Assembly (NCBI RefSeq): GCF_015679985.1
Contig: NZ_CP049239.1
Coordinates: 1,612,001 to 1,676,000, forward strand
Source: Campylobacter concisus
GTDB lineage: Bacteria > Campylobacterota > Campylobacteria > Campylobacterales > Campylobacteraceae
DNA: 64,000 nucleotides
Direction: 5' to 3'
Below, one piece after another: positions 31,485 to 39,752 of the stretch. How positions within the stretch are numbered: position 1 is the stretch's first letter; each line of letters begins with the position of its first letter. Both the position numbers and the translations under genes were made by a program. The notes beneath the pieces were generated by a model. That model saw nothing but the letters and a program-made list of their open reading frames with translations. It did no database searches and was not told the origin of the DNA.

Positions 31485-32603
31485 ATGGATTTCAAGATAA
31501 ACGATGACGGCTACATAATAACAAAAGCCAAAATGGCAAGTATTGAGCCTATGGAATACCTAGGCGAGGAAATAGGACGCACCAGTGGCAAGGTGTATAA
31601 AGTTTTTAGGGATGAAAAAGAAGTATTTAGCCCTGAAACAATTAAAAGCTTTGAGGGTAAGCCACTAACGCTAACGCACCCAGACGACGACGTAACAGCC
31701 AAGAACTGGAAAGATACCGCAATAGGGCATATCCAAAACGTGCGCCGTGAGGGTGATTTTTTAGTAGGCGATGCTTACATCAACGACGAGATAGCGATCA
31801 AAATTATTAAAGAACAAGGAATAAAGGAGGTAAGTTGCGGATATGACAGCAAACTAATCGAGCGTGATGGGAAAATTTGGCAAACGAATATAAGGGGCAA
31901 TCATTTGGCAGTAGTAGCCGAGGGGCGAGCTGGCAAAGATTGTAAATTAGGTGATAGTAAAAGGATAAAAATGAAATTCATAGATAAATTAAAAGGCGCT
32001 TTGACAGCAGCCAAAAAATTTAAAGATAACGACGAAGTTGGTAAAGAAAAAGTGGAGGAAGCCAACGAGGCTAACAATGAGCTAGTTGATCTTTTAGAGC
32101 AAGCATTAAGCGGTGCTGAGGAAGTAAGCACAAAACTAGATGAAACAACCGCTGAGCTAGAAAAAACAAAAACTGAGCTAGCAGATGTAAAGGCTAAAAA
32201 CGTAAAAGACAGCGACGGCACAGATGAAAACGCAGAGATTGCAGAGCTAAAAGCTAAAGTTGAAGCGTTAGAAAAAGAGAACGCAGAGCTAAAAGCTGAA
32301 ATCGAAAAGCTAAAAGGCGAGGCAGCAACAACCGAAGCCGTAACAGACGCCAAAGCAAATTTTAGCCACGTAAAACTAAGCGACGCTAAGAACGCTAGGG
32401 GTGTTTATGAGGCGGTAATCCTAGACAGCAAAGCATTTACTGCCGATGAGCTTAAAAAGCTAAGTGATAGTGAGATCAAGGCAATTTATATGGGTATGCG
32501 TGTAAGTGCTAAAAATAAAGACAACAGCGGCAGCGTGCTAGACAAGTTTTACGACGCTAAGCCAAAAAAAATTGATTTAAATAAAAAATTTGGAGGTAAA
32601 TAA
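31485..32603 (+). CDS. DUF2213 protein: protease-like N-terminus with C-terminal scaffold region
   Basis: A 372-aa protein. Residues about 1-155 are the DUF2213 domain (EYLGEEIGRTSGKVYKVFRD, PLTLTHPDDDVTAKNW, KEVSCGYDSKLIERDGKIWQTNIRGNHLAVVAEGRAG), in the usual position of a prohead protease. Residues about 163-310 are a long coiled coil (AEIAELKAKVEALEKENAELKAEIEKLKG), as expected of a scaffold. An in-frame internal start at 31971 with AAAAGGATAAAA upstream would give the C-terminal part alone. Protease function is inferred. Confidence 0.85.
   Translation: MDFKINDDGYIITKAKMASIEPMEYLGEEIGRTSGKVYKVFRDEKEVFSPETIKSFEGKPLTLTHPDDDVTAKNWKDTAIGHIQNVRREGDFLVGDAYINDEIAIKIIKEQGIKEVSCGYDSKLIERDGKIWQTNIRGNHLAVVAEGRAGKDCKLGDSKRIKMKFIDKLKGALTAAKKFKDNDEVGKEKVEEANEANNELVDLLEQALSGAEEVSTKLDETTAELEKTKTELADVKAKNVKDSDGTDENAEIAELKAKVEALEKENAELKAEIEKLKGEAATTEAVTDAKANFSHVKLSDAKNARGVYEAVILDSKAFTADELKKLSDSEIKAIYMGMRVSAKNKDNSGSVLDKFYDAKPKKIDLNKKFGGK
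31971..32603 (+). CDS. Nested scaffold protein (in-frame internal start)
   Basis: An internal ATG at 31971, preceded by AAAGGAT at ideal spacing, lies exactly at the junction between the globular N-terminal domain and the coiled-coil region of the DUF2213 protein. Translation from it gives a 210-aa coiled-coil scaffold. This copies the lambda C/Nu3 and similar arrangements. Supported by position and ribosome binding site only. Confidence 0.55.
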   Translation: MKFIDKLKGALTAAKKFKDNDEVGKEKVEEANEANNELVDLLEQALSGAEEVSTKLDETTAELEKTKTELADVKAKNVKDSDGTDENAEIAELKAKVEALEKENAELKAEIEKLKGEAATTEAVTDAKANFSHVKLSDAKNARGVYEAVILDSKAFTADELKKLSDSEIKAIYMGMRVSAKNKDNSGSVLDKFYDAKPKKIDLNKKFGGK

Positions 32604-33046
32604 TGGGCTATTTAGACAAAAGAGCTTTTGCAGGACAAGTAGCTAGAGCGGGCGAAAGTGCCGTAGTAGCACTAGCTTATGTAAATAACGATACTGAGGT
32701 TATCCCTTTTGGCGTATTTGTAACTAGCAAAGATGGCGGCGTAGCAAAAATAAGTAAAGCAACCGATCAGATTATGGGTGTTAGCCTTAAAATGGGAACA
32801 AAGAGCGAAAACAAGCCAGGCGAGGTTATGAGCGTTTTATCAATCTCTTATGGTAGTGAAGTTTGGGTGCAAGGTAAAGAAAATCACGGCTTAGCGGTTG
32901 GAGACACTATCCAAGTAGAAGCAACAGCAGGCGCAGACGCTGGCAAGGTAGCTAAAGCAGCAACGCTAGCAACAACAGCAGCTAAAGACAAATTTTACGT
33001 AACCGAAGTAAGCGGTAATCTTGTAAAACTAATGAGAAAGGAATAA
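32603..33046 (+). CDS. Capsid decoration/cement-like protein (DUF2190-like)
   Basis: A 147-aa beta-rich protein (GESAVVALAYVNNDTEVIPFGVFVTSKDGG, SYGSEVWVQGKENHGLAVGDTIQVEATAG). Similar small proteins precede major capsid genes and bind the outside of the expanded shell. The gene lies between the scaffold and major capsid genes. Good ribosome binding site (GGAGG) before the ATG. Confidence 0.78.
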   Translation: MGYLDKRAFAGQVARAGESAVVALAYVNNDTEVIPFGVFVTSKDGGVAKISKATDQIMGVSLKMGTKSENKPGEVMSVLSISYGSEVWVQGKENHGLAVGDTIQVEATAGADAGKVAKAATLATTAAKDKFYVTEVSGNLVKLMRKE

Positions 33047-33047
33047 T

Positions 33048-33995
33048 ATGAAACTAAGAGATGAGGAAATTTTAAGCCAACTAGCGTCAGCGGCGGCTAG
33101 CTTTAACGAGGGCTTTAAAGAGCGTGAATATCCAGAAGTGCAACTCGCTAATTTTGTGCCTATTACACAAAAAGGCGACGAGAGCATAGACGCACTAGAT
33201 TATGGTGAGATAGAGGGAACTCAAGATTTAGAAAACGGCCTAATTGACGAAAACACAACGTCACTAGAAACCGAGGGTTTAAACATTACAGCTAAAAAAG
33301 GTCTATACCTAATATGGGCTAAGTCAGCGGTTTATACTAGTGAAGCAGTAGCTAGAGCTAAAAGGCTAGATATTGAGCTAGACACAGCAAACCTTAGCAA
33401 CCTTGAGCGTATAGCACTTCTTACAATGCAAAAAACAGCTCTTGTCGGTCACGCAAAGGTCGGTGCGGTGCAAGGCTTGCTAAATAACACTAGCGTAAAA
33501 GCAAAAGACCTAACAGCTGGTACGGCTATTAGTGCAATGACTGGTGCAGAAGCTAGAGCATTTTTCTTGTCGCTAATTGAGTTTGGCTACGAGCAAAACG
33601 GCGGTCTATTAATCCCTAATACGATAGCGATCGATAGTAAAGACCTTATGGCACTAGCTAGCAAATATGACAACTCTATTGGCGCGGTAAATGGTGGCGT
33701 AAATGCACTAACCGCTATTAAAGAGGCACTATCACAAAGCACAGGTGTCGATGTTAATATCGTTGGCATACCTTTAGGCTTTGCACAAGGCTTAGGTGGT
33801 GGCAAGGGTAAAAATAGAGCCGTTGTATATACAAAGAGCGAGGACGTACTAAGCACTGACTGGGCTTTATCGCCAACAGCAATGCCACCATTTCAAAGAA
33901 GCGTGCTAAGCTGGGAAATCGCCGTTAAAGCTAAATTTACTGGCACATTAATCCGTCAGCTTGACAAAGTGGCTTACGTAAATTACAAGGCTTAA
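33048..33995 (+). CDS. Major capsid protein (DUF2184 type)
   Basis: A 315-aa protein of the DUF2184 group: VQLANFVPITQKGDESIDALDYGEIEGTQDLENGLIDENT, LTMQKTALVGHAKVGAVQGLLNN, and a C-terminal SPTAMPPFQRSVLSWEIAVKAKFTGTLIRQLDKVAYVNY. Family members adopt the HK97 fold and build the icosahedral shell. Position after the scaffold and decoration genes fits. Confidence 0.9.
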   Translation: MKLRDEEILSQLASAAASFNEGFKEREYPEVQLANFVPITQKGDESIDALDYGEIEGTQDLENGLIDENTTSLETEGLNITAKKGLYLIWAKSAVYTSEAVARAKRLDIELDTANLSNLERIALLTMQKTALVGHAKVGAVQGLLNNTSVKAKDLTAGTAISAMTGAEARAFFLSLIEFGYEQNGGLLIPNTIAIDSKDLMALASKYDNSIGAVNGGVNALTAIKEALSQSTGVDVNIVGIPLGFAQGLGGGKGKNRAVVYTKSEDVLSTDWALSPTAMPPFQRSVLSWEIAVKAKFTGTLIRQLDKVAYVNYKA

Positions 33996-33997
33996 TA

Positions 33998-34369
33998 ATG
34001 ACAGCAGCCGATTTTTTAAATAAATTCCCAGAGTTTAAAGCGGTAGATGAAACACGCATAGAGATAAGTTTAGACGAGGCGAAGCTACAAGTTGCCGAGA
34101 AAATTTGGGGGCGTTTTTACGAGGTCGGCGTTTTACACTTAGCGGCTCACATTTTGGCAATGCAGGGGGCTTTAAACACGGAAGCGACAACTAGCCCTCA
34201 GCCATTGCGTGAAATAGGCAGTAAAGCCGTAGGTAGCCTAAGCGTAAGCTATACAAGTGGGAAAACTGGCTTTGAGAGTGAAAGCGGAAGCTACTATTTA
34301 ACTAAATACGGGCAACGCTACCTAGAGCTTAAAAAGCTAGTAACTCCACATTTTGGGCTAGTTAGATGA
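33998..34369 (+). CDS. Head-tail connector / adaptor (DUF4054-like)
   Basis: A 123-aa protein: FLNKFPEFKAVDETRIEISLDEAKLQVAEKIWG..., HLAAHILAMQGALN..., and a C-terminal GSYYLTKYGQRYLELKKLV. DUF4054 proteins occupy the first connector position after the capsid gene (gp6/gp15-like adaptor). Confidence 0.8.
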   Translation: MTAADFLNKFPEFKAVDETRIEISLDEAKLQVAEKIWGRFYEVGVLHLAAHILAMQGALNTEATTSPQPLREIGSKAVGSLSVSYTSGKTGFESESGSYYLTKYGQRYLELKKLVTPHFGLVR

Positions 34370-34794
34370 TCGAAAAACTAGAGGGCAAAATAACCGAGTT
34401 AAAAGGGCTTAGCGTGGTGGTAGGCGTAACCGCTAAAAGCAACGCTAGAAGCGACGAGCTAACCAACGCAGACTTAGCCTTAATACACGAGTTTGGCAGT
34501 CCAGCACACAATATCCCAGAGCGCTCATTTTTGCGTAAGCCTTTGATAAATAATGCTGAAGCGGTAGCTAATTTGGCAAAAAACGCAATAGGAAAATTTA
34601 TCGCAGGTGAAATATCGCTAGAAGCGGCACTAGGATACGTAGGCGAGGAAGCTAAGAGTATAAGCAAAGAGGCAGTAATTAACGGCATAAGCCCAGCTTT
34701 AAAGCCAGCCACGATTAAACATAAAAAAAGCTCAAAGCCCCTAATTGATACAGGGCAGTTGCTAAATTCTATCACTTACGAGGTGCGAAAATGA
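34366..34794 (+). CDS. Virion morphogenesis / neck protein
   Basis: A 142-aa protein with the signature VVVGVTAKSN..., LALIHEFGSPAHNIPERSFLRKPLIN..., and KSSKPLIDTGQLLNSITYEVRK. This E-F-G-x-P ... I-P-x-R-x-F-x-R ... L-x-D-T-G-x-L pattern marks HK97 gp10/Mu gpG-type head-completion or tail-completion proteins. It overlaps the next gene by four bases. Confidence 0.85.
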   Translation: MIEKLEGKITELKGLSVVVGVTAKSNARSDELTNADLALIHEFGSPAHNIPERSFLRKPLINNAEAVANLAKNAIGKFIAGEISLEAALGYVGEEAKSISKEAVINGISPALKPATIKHKKSSKPLIDTGQLLNSITYEVRK

Positions 34795-35108
34795 TAAACG
34801 TTAGCGAGCTAATAGAGGATAGCGATTTTTGCCAAATTATCAAAAGAGGCGATGATGAGCTTAAGGCAGTGGTGCAGTTTTTAAGTAACGACGAAATGCA
34901 AAGGCTGCCAGAGGGGGAAAGATACAAAGAAGCGGTTAGGATAGATACAAAATTTAACCTAAATTTGCAAGATGTAATCACTTACAAAGGCGTAAATTAC
35001 CGCATTATCAATATGCAAGATTGGAGCGAATATGGATACAAAAACTTTGCAGGCGTTAGATTTGACGGGCTTGAAAGTTTTGATAGCCAAGGCTTTGAGC
35101 GTAGATGA
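34791..35108 (+). CDS. Head completion / stopper-like protein
   Basis: A 105-aa protein (VSELIEDSDFCQIIKRGDDELKAVVQFLSN..., FNLNLQDVITYKGVNYRIINMQDWSEYGY). The second half looks like the beta-rich C-terminus of head-closure proteins. Assigned by position between the neck and tail-terminator genes. Its end overlaps the next gene by 77 bases. Confidence 0.65.
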   Translation: MINVSELIEDSDFCQIIKRGDDELKAVVQFLSNDEMQRLPEGERYKEAVRIDTKFNLNLQDVITYKGVNYRIINMQDWSEYGYKNFAGVRFDGLESFDSQGFERR

Positions 35109-35538
35109 AAGCTTAGTGCGTGATAGCTACTCCAAAACGCTAAATGATAAGGCGGCTTATTTAACATTGCATTTATTAACTAGCACGCAAAAAGGGCGAG
35201 AATATAAATTTATCGAGGGCGAGAAAGAGGTTATCACTTCAACACGTGAAGCCATAGTGAGCGTAAATGCTTTTGGTAAAAATGCGAACTTCATAATCGA
35301 AAAATTAAACACCCTTTTTTACTCTAGCGAGTGCTTAAAAGAGCTTAAGATTTTAGGGTTAGGGTTAGTAACGATTAGCCCTATTAGAAACTTAAGCCAA
35401 ATAGTGGGCGGTGGCGTAGAGGAGCGAGCTAGTATAGATTTAACACTAAGCTACATAAATAGAGTGGAAGTTTCTCAAAACGAGATAAAAATAGCCGAGA
35501 TTAAAACGGCAGATTTTGGCATAAAGGTAAATAGATGA
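35032..35538 (+). CDS. Tail terminator-like protein
   Basis: A 168-aa protein. The ATG at 35032 has TTGGAG six bases upstream although it lies inside the previous gene. VNAFGKNANFIIEKLNTLFYSSECLKELKILGLGLVTISPIRNLSQIVGGGVEERASIDLTLSYINRVE is typical of the LIC_12616-type tail terminators that cap the tail tube. It overlaps the sheath gene by four bases. Confidence 0.78.
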   Translation: MDTKTLQALDLTGLKVLIAKALSVDESLVRDSYSKTLNDKAAYLTLHLLTSTQKGREYKFIEGEKEVITSTREAIVSVNAFGKNANFIIEKLNTLFYSSECLKELKILGLGLVTISPIRNLSQIVGGGVEERASIDLTLSYINRVEVSQNEIKIAEIKTADFGIKVNR

Positions 35539-37040
35539 GTTTAACGATAAAAAGGATAGTAAATATCCAGCTAAACGAACAAGGGCAAATAGCAAAGAAT
35601 AGAGATTTTAGCGTGATCGCTATTCTAAGCGACGACTGGTGCGAGGCTTACAATGATGTGAATACAAGATTTGTAAGTATCGCTAGTGCAAACGACGCCG
35701 CACTAAATTTTGGTAGTGAAAGTAGAGCAACTAAAGCCGCCAAAGCTATTTTTAGCGTAAGTGGGGTTAAAAAAGCAATCGTTGCTAAGTGGGTAAAAGA
35801 GAACAAAACAACACAAGCAACAGCTAATGAGCTAAGAGGCTCAGCGCTAAACGTAGGCATTAATAAATTAAAAGCTATTACAAGCGGAAGCTTTAAGCTA
35901 AACGTAGGCGGCGCGGATAAAGTTTATACAAATTTGGATTTTAGCTCGTGTGTAGATTTTGAAGCGGTAGCTACAAAACTAACAGCAGCGATTAGCAAAG
36001 ACGGAATAAAGGCAGTATATGACGCAGAGGGTAACCGCTTCATAATTAGAGCAGCAACGGCTGGCAAAAATGACAACACAAGGCTAGGTTATTTTGAGAA
36101 AGCAGATAGTGGCGACTTTGTAGGCGTGCTTTTAAATCTAGTTAGTGGCAAAAGTGATATTTACGTAGGCAAAGACAGCGTAACGCAGAAAAAAGAGAGC
36201 CTAAGCGAGGCGTTAGATAAATTATTTAACGCAACACAAGGCTTTTACGGCGTTTATTCGTCAGCTATTTTGGCAGACGAGGAAGTAGCAGAGCTTAACG
36301 AGTGGATCACTTCAGCACAAAACCCAAGCGTAGCAGGCTATACGATCACACGCAAGGCACAGCTTGAAAGTGTGAATACGAACGTGATAAAAAAGATAGC
36401 CGATAAAGACAGCGGTCGCTTTTTTGCAACATATAACAACACGGGCGACGAACACGCAGGCGCTGAATTACTAGCAAAAGCACTAAGCACTAATTGGGAG
36501 GGATCAAACACAGCCCAAACAATGAAGTTTAAAAACCTAAAAACGGCTGGCACCGATGAAACAATCACGCTAAATTTAGCTGAGAAATGCGACAAGTTAG
36601 GCGTAAATTATTACACCGACTATGACGGCGTAAGTATGATAGCCGAGGGTGTGGCTTTAGGCGGTAAATTTATCGATGAAGTTGTAGGGCTTGACGCTTT
36701 CAACAACCGAACACAAATAGCAGTATTTAACGTGCTAAAAGGTGCTAAGAAAGTGCCACAAACCGACAAGGGACAAGTAAGACTAATAGCAGCGGTTAAA
36801 CAAGTTTGCGAGCAATTTGTTAAAAACGGCTTTATCGCAGCAGGACAATGGCGTGGTGATCCAGTTGGCACGCTAGAAAGTGGCGATTATTTGGATTTAG
36901 GCTATTACGTTTACAGCCCTAGCTACACCGAGCAACTACAAGCAGACCGAGAAGCTAGAAAGTCAGTGCCTATCAATGTGGCTATTAAGTTAGCTGGTGC
37001 AATACACAGCGTAGATATTTTGATAAATTACAACAGATAA
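35535..37040 (+). CDS. Contractile tail sheath protein (DUF3383 type)
   Basis: A 501-aa protein of the DUF3383 group: SLTIKRIVNIQLNEQGQIAKNRDFSVIAILSDD, RFVSIASANDAALNFGSESRATKAAKAIFS, and NYYTDYDGVSMIAEGVALGGKFIDEVVGLDAF. The C-terminal YYVYSPSYTEQLQADREARKSVPINVAIKLAGAIHSVDI is conserved in sheaths. Its presence defines the virus as a myovirus. Confidence 0.9.
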   Translation: MSLTIKRIVNIQLNEQGQIAKNRDFSVIAILSDDWCEAYNDVNTRFVSIASANDAALNFGSESRATKAAKAIFSVSGVKKAIVAKWVKENKTTQATANELRGSALNVGINKLKAITSGSFKLNVGGADKVYTNLDFSSCVDFEAVATKLTAAISKDGIKAVYDAEGNRFIIRAATAGKNDNTRLGYFEKADSGDFVGVLLNLVSGKSDIYVGKDSVTQKKESLSEALDKLFNATQGFYGVYSSAILADEEVAELNEWITSAQNPSVAGYTITRKAQLESVNTNVIKKIADKDSGRFFATYNNTGDEHAGAELLAKALSTNWEGSNTAQTMKFKNLKTAGTDETITLNLAEKCDKLGVNYYTDYDGVSMIAEGVALGGKFIDEVVGLDAFNNRTQIAVFNVLKGAKKVPQTDKGQVRLIAAVKQVCEQFVKNGFIAAGQWRGDPVGTLESGDYLDLGYYVYSPSYTEQLQADREARKSVPINVAIKLAGAIHSVDILINYNR

Positions 37041-37049
37041 GGGGCTAAA

Positions 37050-37484
37050 ATGGCAAGATACCAACACGATACGATCGTTTTACTATTAAACGGCTACGAA
37101 ATAACCGCTTATGCAGACGGAAGCGATGTAATAAGCATAGAAAACGCAGCGGATGCAGGAGCTTATACAATAGGAGCTAGCGGTAGGGGTGTATTTACGG
37201 GCAGTTGTAACCAAAGTGGCACGCTAACCCTAAAACTTCTACAACATAGCGAGGATTGTAAATTTTTGCAAGACCTTTACAATCAGCAAAGAACGGAGTT
37301 TAAAAGCTTTAGCCCTATGACAATGGAGTTTAAGGACACACTAAACGGCGATGAATTAAGCGGAATAAATGGCTTTTTCGTAAATGACGGTGGATTAAAA
37401 AGAGGCGACGCTCACAACCCAACTGAGTTTAAAATTCAGTTTGAAAGAATAAGCAAACGCTTAGAAAATGGAGCTGGTAACTAA
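37050..37484 (+). CDS. Tail tube protein (DUF3277/KGE type)
   Basis: A 144-aa protein: YQHDTIVLLLNGYEITAYADGSDVISIENAADAGAYTIGASGRGVFTGSCNQSGTLTLKLLQHSED, typical of the tubes paired with DUF3383 sheaths. The rings stack to form the inner tube through which DNA passes. Position directly after the sheath fits. Confidence 0.9.
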   Translation: MARYQHDTIVLLLNGYEITAYADGSDVISIENAADAGAYTIGASGRGVFTGSCNQSGTLTLKLLQHSEDCKFLQDLYNQQRTEFKSFSPMTMEFKDTLNGDELSGINGFFVNDGGLKRGDAHNPTEFKIQFERISKRLENGAGN

Positions 37485-37888
37485 TGCAAACATACGAGCT
37501 AATGATAAACGAAAATAAGTACGTTTTAAGAAGTGCTAATTTTTTTGAAACTAAAACACAACTACAAAGCCTTTTAGGGCTAGCCAAAGACGCTATCAAA
37601 ATGCAAGGCGAGGATGTAAATATAGACGTAGGGCAAATAATAGCAAATATAGGCAGTGCAGCGTTTAGCGGTGTAGAAAATTTTATTTTAAAATATGCTA
37701 GCGTGATAAATGCAGAGGGTGGCGAAATACTATTAAGAAATGTTAGCCAAGCCGAAACGCATTTTAACGCCAACAGAGGCGACTACGCACAACTTATTTT
37801 AGAGGGGCTAAAATACCATTTTTTAGACTTCTTACCCGCTGGGGCAAAATCCTTAACGGGTATAACAGCCTACCTAAACAAGGTGTAA
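37484..37888 (+). CDS. Tail assembly chaperone, zero-frame product (gpG-like)
   Basis: A 134-aa protein made from the first of two overlapping frames between the tube and tape-measure genes, the normal location of the G/GT chaperone pair. The visible core is LRSANFFETKTQLQSLLGLAKDAIKMQGEDVNIDVGQIIANIGSAAFSGVENFILKYASV. A canonical slippery heptamer T TTT TTA at 37819-37825 lies 20 codons before its stop and allows a -1 shift into the next entry. Confidence 0.85.
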   Translation: MQTYELMINENKYVLRSANFFETKTQLQSLLGLAKDAIKMQGEDVNIDVGQIIANIGSAAFSGVENFILKYASVINAEGGEILLRNVSQAETHFNANRGDYAQLILEGLKYHFLDFLPAGAKSLTGITAYLNKV

Positions 37889-38052
37889 AAAGCGAGTTTG
37901 ATATAGATTATTTGGTGTGGCTACCGATAATAAAAGGTTATGCCACGCTAAACGACCTACGCACTATTTACGACCTAGAGGACGCAATAGCAATGCACGA
38001 AGTAATTATAGAGCTACTAAACGAGGAGCGCCGAGCCTTAGAAAATAAATAA
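37484..38052 (+). CDS. Tail assembly chaperone, -1 frameshift product (gpGT-like)
   Basis: The -1 frame after the slippery site at 37819-37825 is open to 38052 and reads as real protein: RLLTRWGKILNGYNS..., FDIDYLVWLPIIKGYATLND..., DAIAMHEVIIELLNEERR. It has no start codon of its own with a ribosome binding site. Frameshifting gives 114 codons of zero frame plus 75 of the -1 frame, a 189-aa fusion. In many phages the short and fused chaperones bind the tape measure in a set ratio during tail assembly. Confidence 0.82.
37819..37825 (+). promoter_or_regulatory. Ribosomal -1 slippery site T TTT TTA
   Basis: In the zero frame the codons are CAT TTT TTA, giving the heptamer X-XXY-YYZ as T-TTT-TTA. 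This is one of the strongest known -1 slippery sequences. It sits within the overlap of the two chaperone frames. Confidence 0.85.
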
Positions 38053-38132
38053 GGTTTAGCCCTCTATTTTCTACACACAAGCCGAAAAATCAACTCAAAA
38101 ATACTCTAATATGCCCCTTAAAAGGATATATA

Positions 38133-39752
38133 GTGCTATTAGATGAATTTCTCTACAAAATCGGATTTGATGTTGATAGTGGCAAGATAAAGCAGATAGA
38201 GCAAGGGTTAAAAAATGTCTCTAGCATAGCTAAACAAACAGCCCAGCCCATAAGCGATGCAGTAAAAGCTGGCATGGAAAGAAATGCTGAGCTAATGGCA
38301 AAAATAGATCAATTTAAAAGCAACGTAAAAAATTGGTGTGAGGGAGCTAGAGAGCAAGCCGAGGAACTCGCTACAGGTTTTCATGAAGTGGCAGAAGCAG
38401 AGGAAAAGGTCGGCGAGAAAGCAAAAGAAGCAGCGAAAGAGACGGAAAAACTAACCGAGAAAAAGCCAGCTACCAATTTAAAACAAGAGCTAAGTAATAT
38501 AAGAAGCAAATTTATGCTAATAGGTGCAGCAGCGACAGCAGCTAGCGGACTAATAGCAAATTACTTAACCGTGCCTTTGCAAAATATCGATGAACTAGCA
38601 AAGAAAAAAGATAGACTATTTAACATCACACAAGCCGAAATAATTCAAGCAAAAGAGTATCAAGATCAACTACAAAAAACAAAAACGGCGGTGCAATCAA
38701 TCGTAACCCAAACAGCGATAAAATTAATCCCAGTCGTCAATCAAAGCCTAAAAGGTTTTAACAACTTTCTAAGAGCGAATAAGGCTTTAGTGGTCGAGGG
38801 ATTAACTAATGTCTTTAAGTGGATATTGAAGCTAGGGCAAGTATTTACAAACACGTTTAGATTTTTAAATAAAGTAATAAGTAGCACGATAGGCTGGAAA
38901 ACGGCGTTATTAATTCTTGTAGGTGTTTTGGCAGTCGTTAAGCGTGCAATGCTAGCGGCGTTTTTAACCAACCCTATCGGCTGGGTAATTTTGCTAATAG
39001 GCGGTCTTATTTTACTAATTGATGATCTAATGACCTATTTAGATGGCGGCGAAAGCTTACTTGGCGACTACTGGAAGCCATTTATTGAGTGGGGTAAGAA
39101 AGCTATTACGGTATATAAGGGGATCGAGCCAACAATTAAACAAGTGTTTAATGGAGCTGTAAAAGTAATTATGGGGTTTGGTCAGTCAGTTATTGGCATT
39201 CTTACTTCAATAGGCGCTCTTTTCACTCTTAGACTAGCCGATTTAAAAGAAGCTCTTCAGTTTTGGTGCGACGGTGGCAAAAAAATGATAGAGGGGTTGT
39301 GCAATATATTTGGAACGTCGTGGAGCGAGGTTACCGAAAAAGTTAAAAAGACAATATTTGCATGGATAGATGATATAAAAGTTGGCTTTGAAAATTTAGG
39401 CAAAGCAATTATGCAACCCTTTGAGCTTGCCTTTAAATGGATAAAAGATCAATACAACAAATATATAGCTCCGATCGTTGATACGGTTAAAAACTTTGAT
39501 ATAGGGCAGACCGCTAAAGATATGTGGGAGGAAACAAAAAATTTATTTGGATTTAGTAATGACGCGGCAAAAACAGCAGCCTTACCTACACAATACGTAG
39601 ATAATAATCGAACGAGTACATACAATGGCGGAGATATAACAAATACATACAATATAACAACCCAAAATCCTGAAATGGTTGAACGCATAATGCAAAAACA
39701 AAATCAATTAAATTTAGCAGCTGCTTATCATAATGTGGGAGGTGGCTACTAA
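38133..39752 (+). CDS. Tail tape measure protein
   Basis: A 539-aa protein with a GTG start (38133) after AAAAGGA. The N-terminal helical region (residues 1-130, with AEAEEKVGEKAKEAAKETEKLTEKKP) is followed by hydrophobic segments (about 130-145 and 265-300: ALLILVGVLAVVKRAMLAAFLTNPIGWVILLIGGLILLIDDLM). The segment NPIGWVILLIGGLI...DD is typical of tape measures. By the usual 0.15 nm per residue this suggests a tail of about 80 nm, which is short for a myovirus. Confidence 0.88.
   Translation: MLLDEFLYKIGFDVDSGKIKQIEQGLKNVSSIAKQTAQPISDAVKAGMERNAELMAKIDQFKSNVKNWCEGAREQAEELATGFHEVAEAEEKVGEKAKEAAKETEKLTEKKPATNLKQELSNIRSKFMLIGAAATAASGLIANYLTVPLQNIDELAKKKDRLFNITQAEIIQAKEYQDQLQKTKTAVQSIVTQTAIKLIPVVNQSLKGFNNFLRANKALVVEGLTNVFKWILKLGQVFTNTFRFLNKVISSTIGWKTALLILVGVLAVVKRAMLAAFLTNPIGWVILLIGGLILLIDDLMTYLDGGESLLGDYWKPFIEWGKKAITVYKGIEPTIKQVFNGAVKVIMGFGQSVIGILTSIGALFTLRLADLKEALQFWCDGGKKMIEGLCNIFGTSWSEVTEKVKKTIFAWIDDIKVGFENLGKAIMQPFELAFKWIKDQYNKYIAPIVDTVKNFDIGQTAKDMWEETKNLFGFSNDAAKTAALPTQYVDNNRTSTYNGGDITNTYNITTQNPEMVERIMQKQNQLNLAAAYHNVGGGY

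Noticed and set aside
31901-32353. A 150-codon minus-strand frame over the scaffold gene
   Set aside because: Low-complexity Ser/Ala/Phe translation is the mirror of the Lys/Glu/Ala-rich coiled coil on the plus strand.
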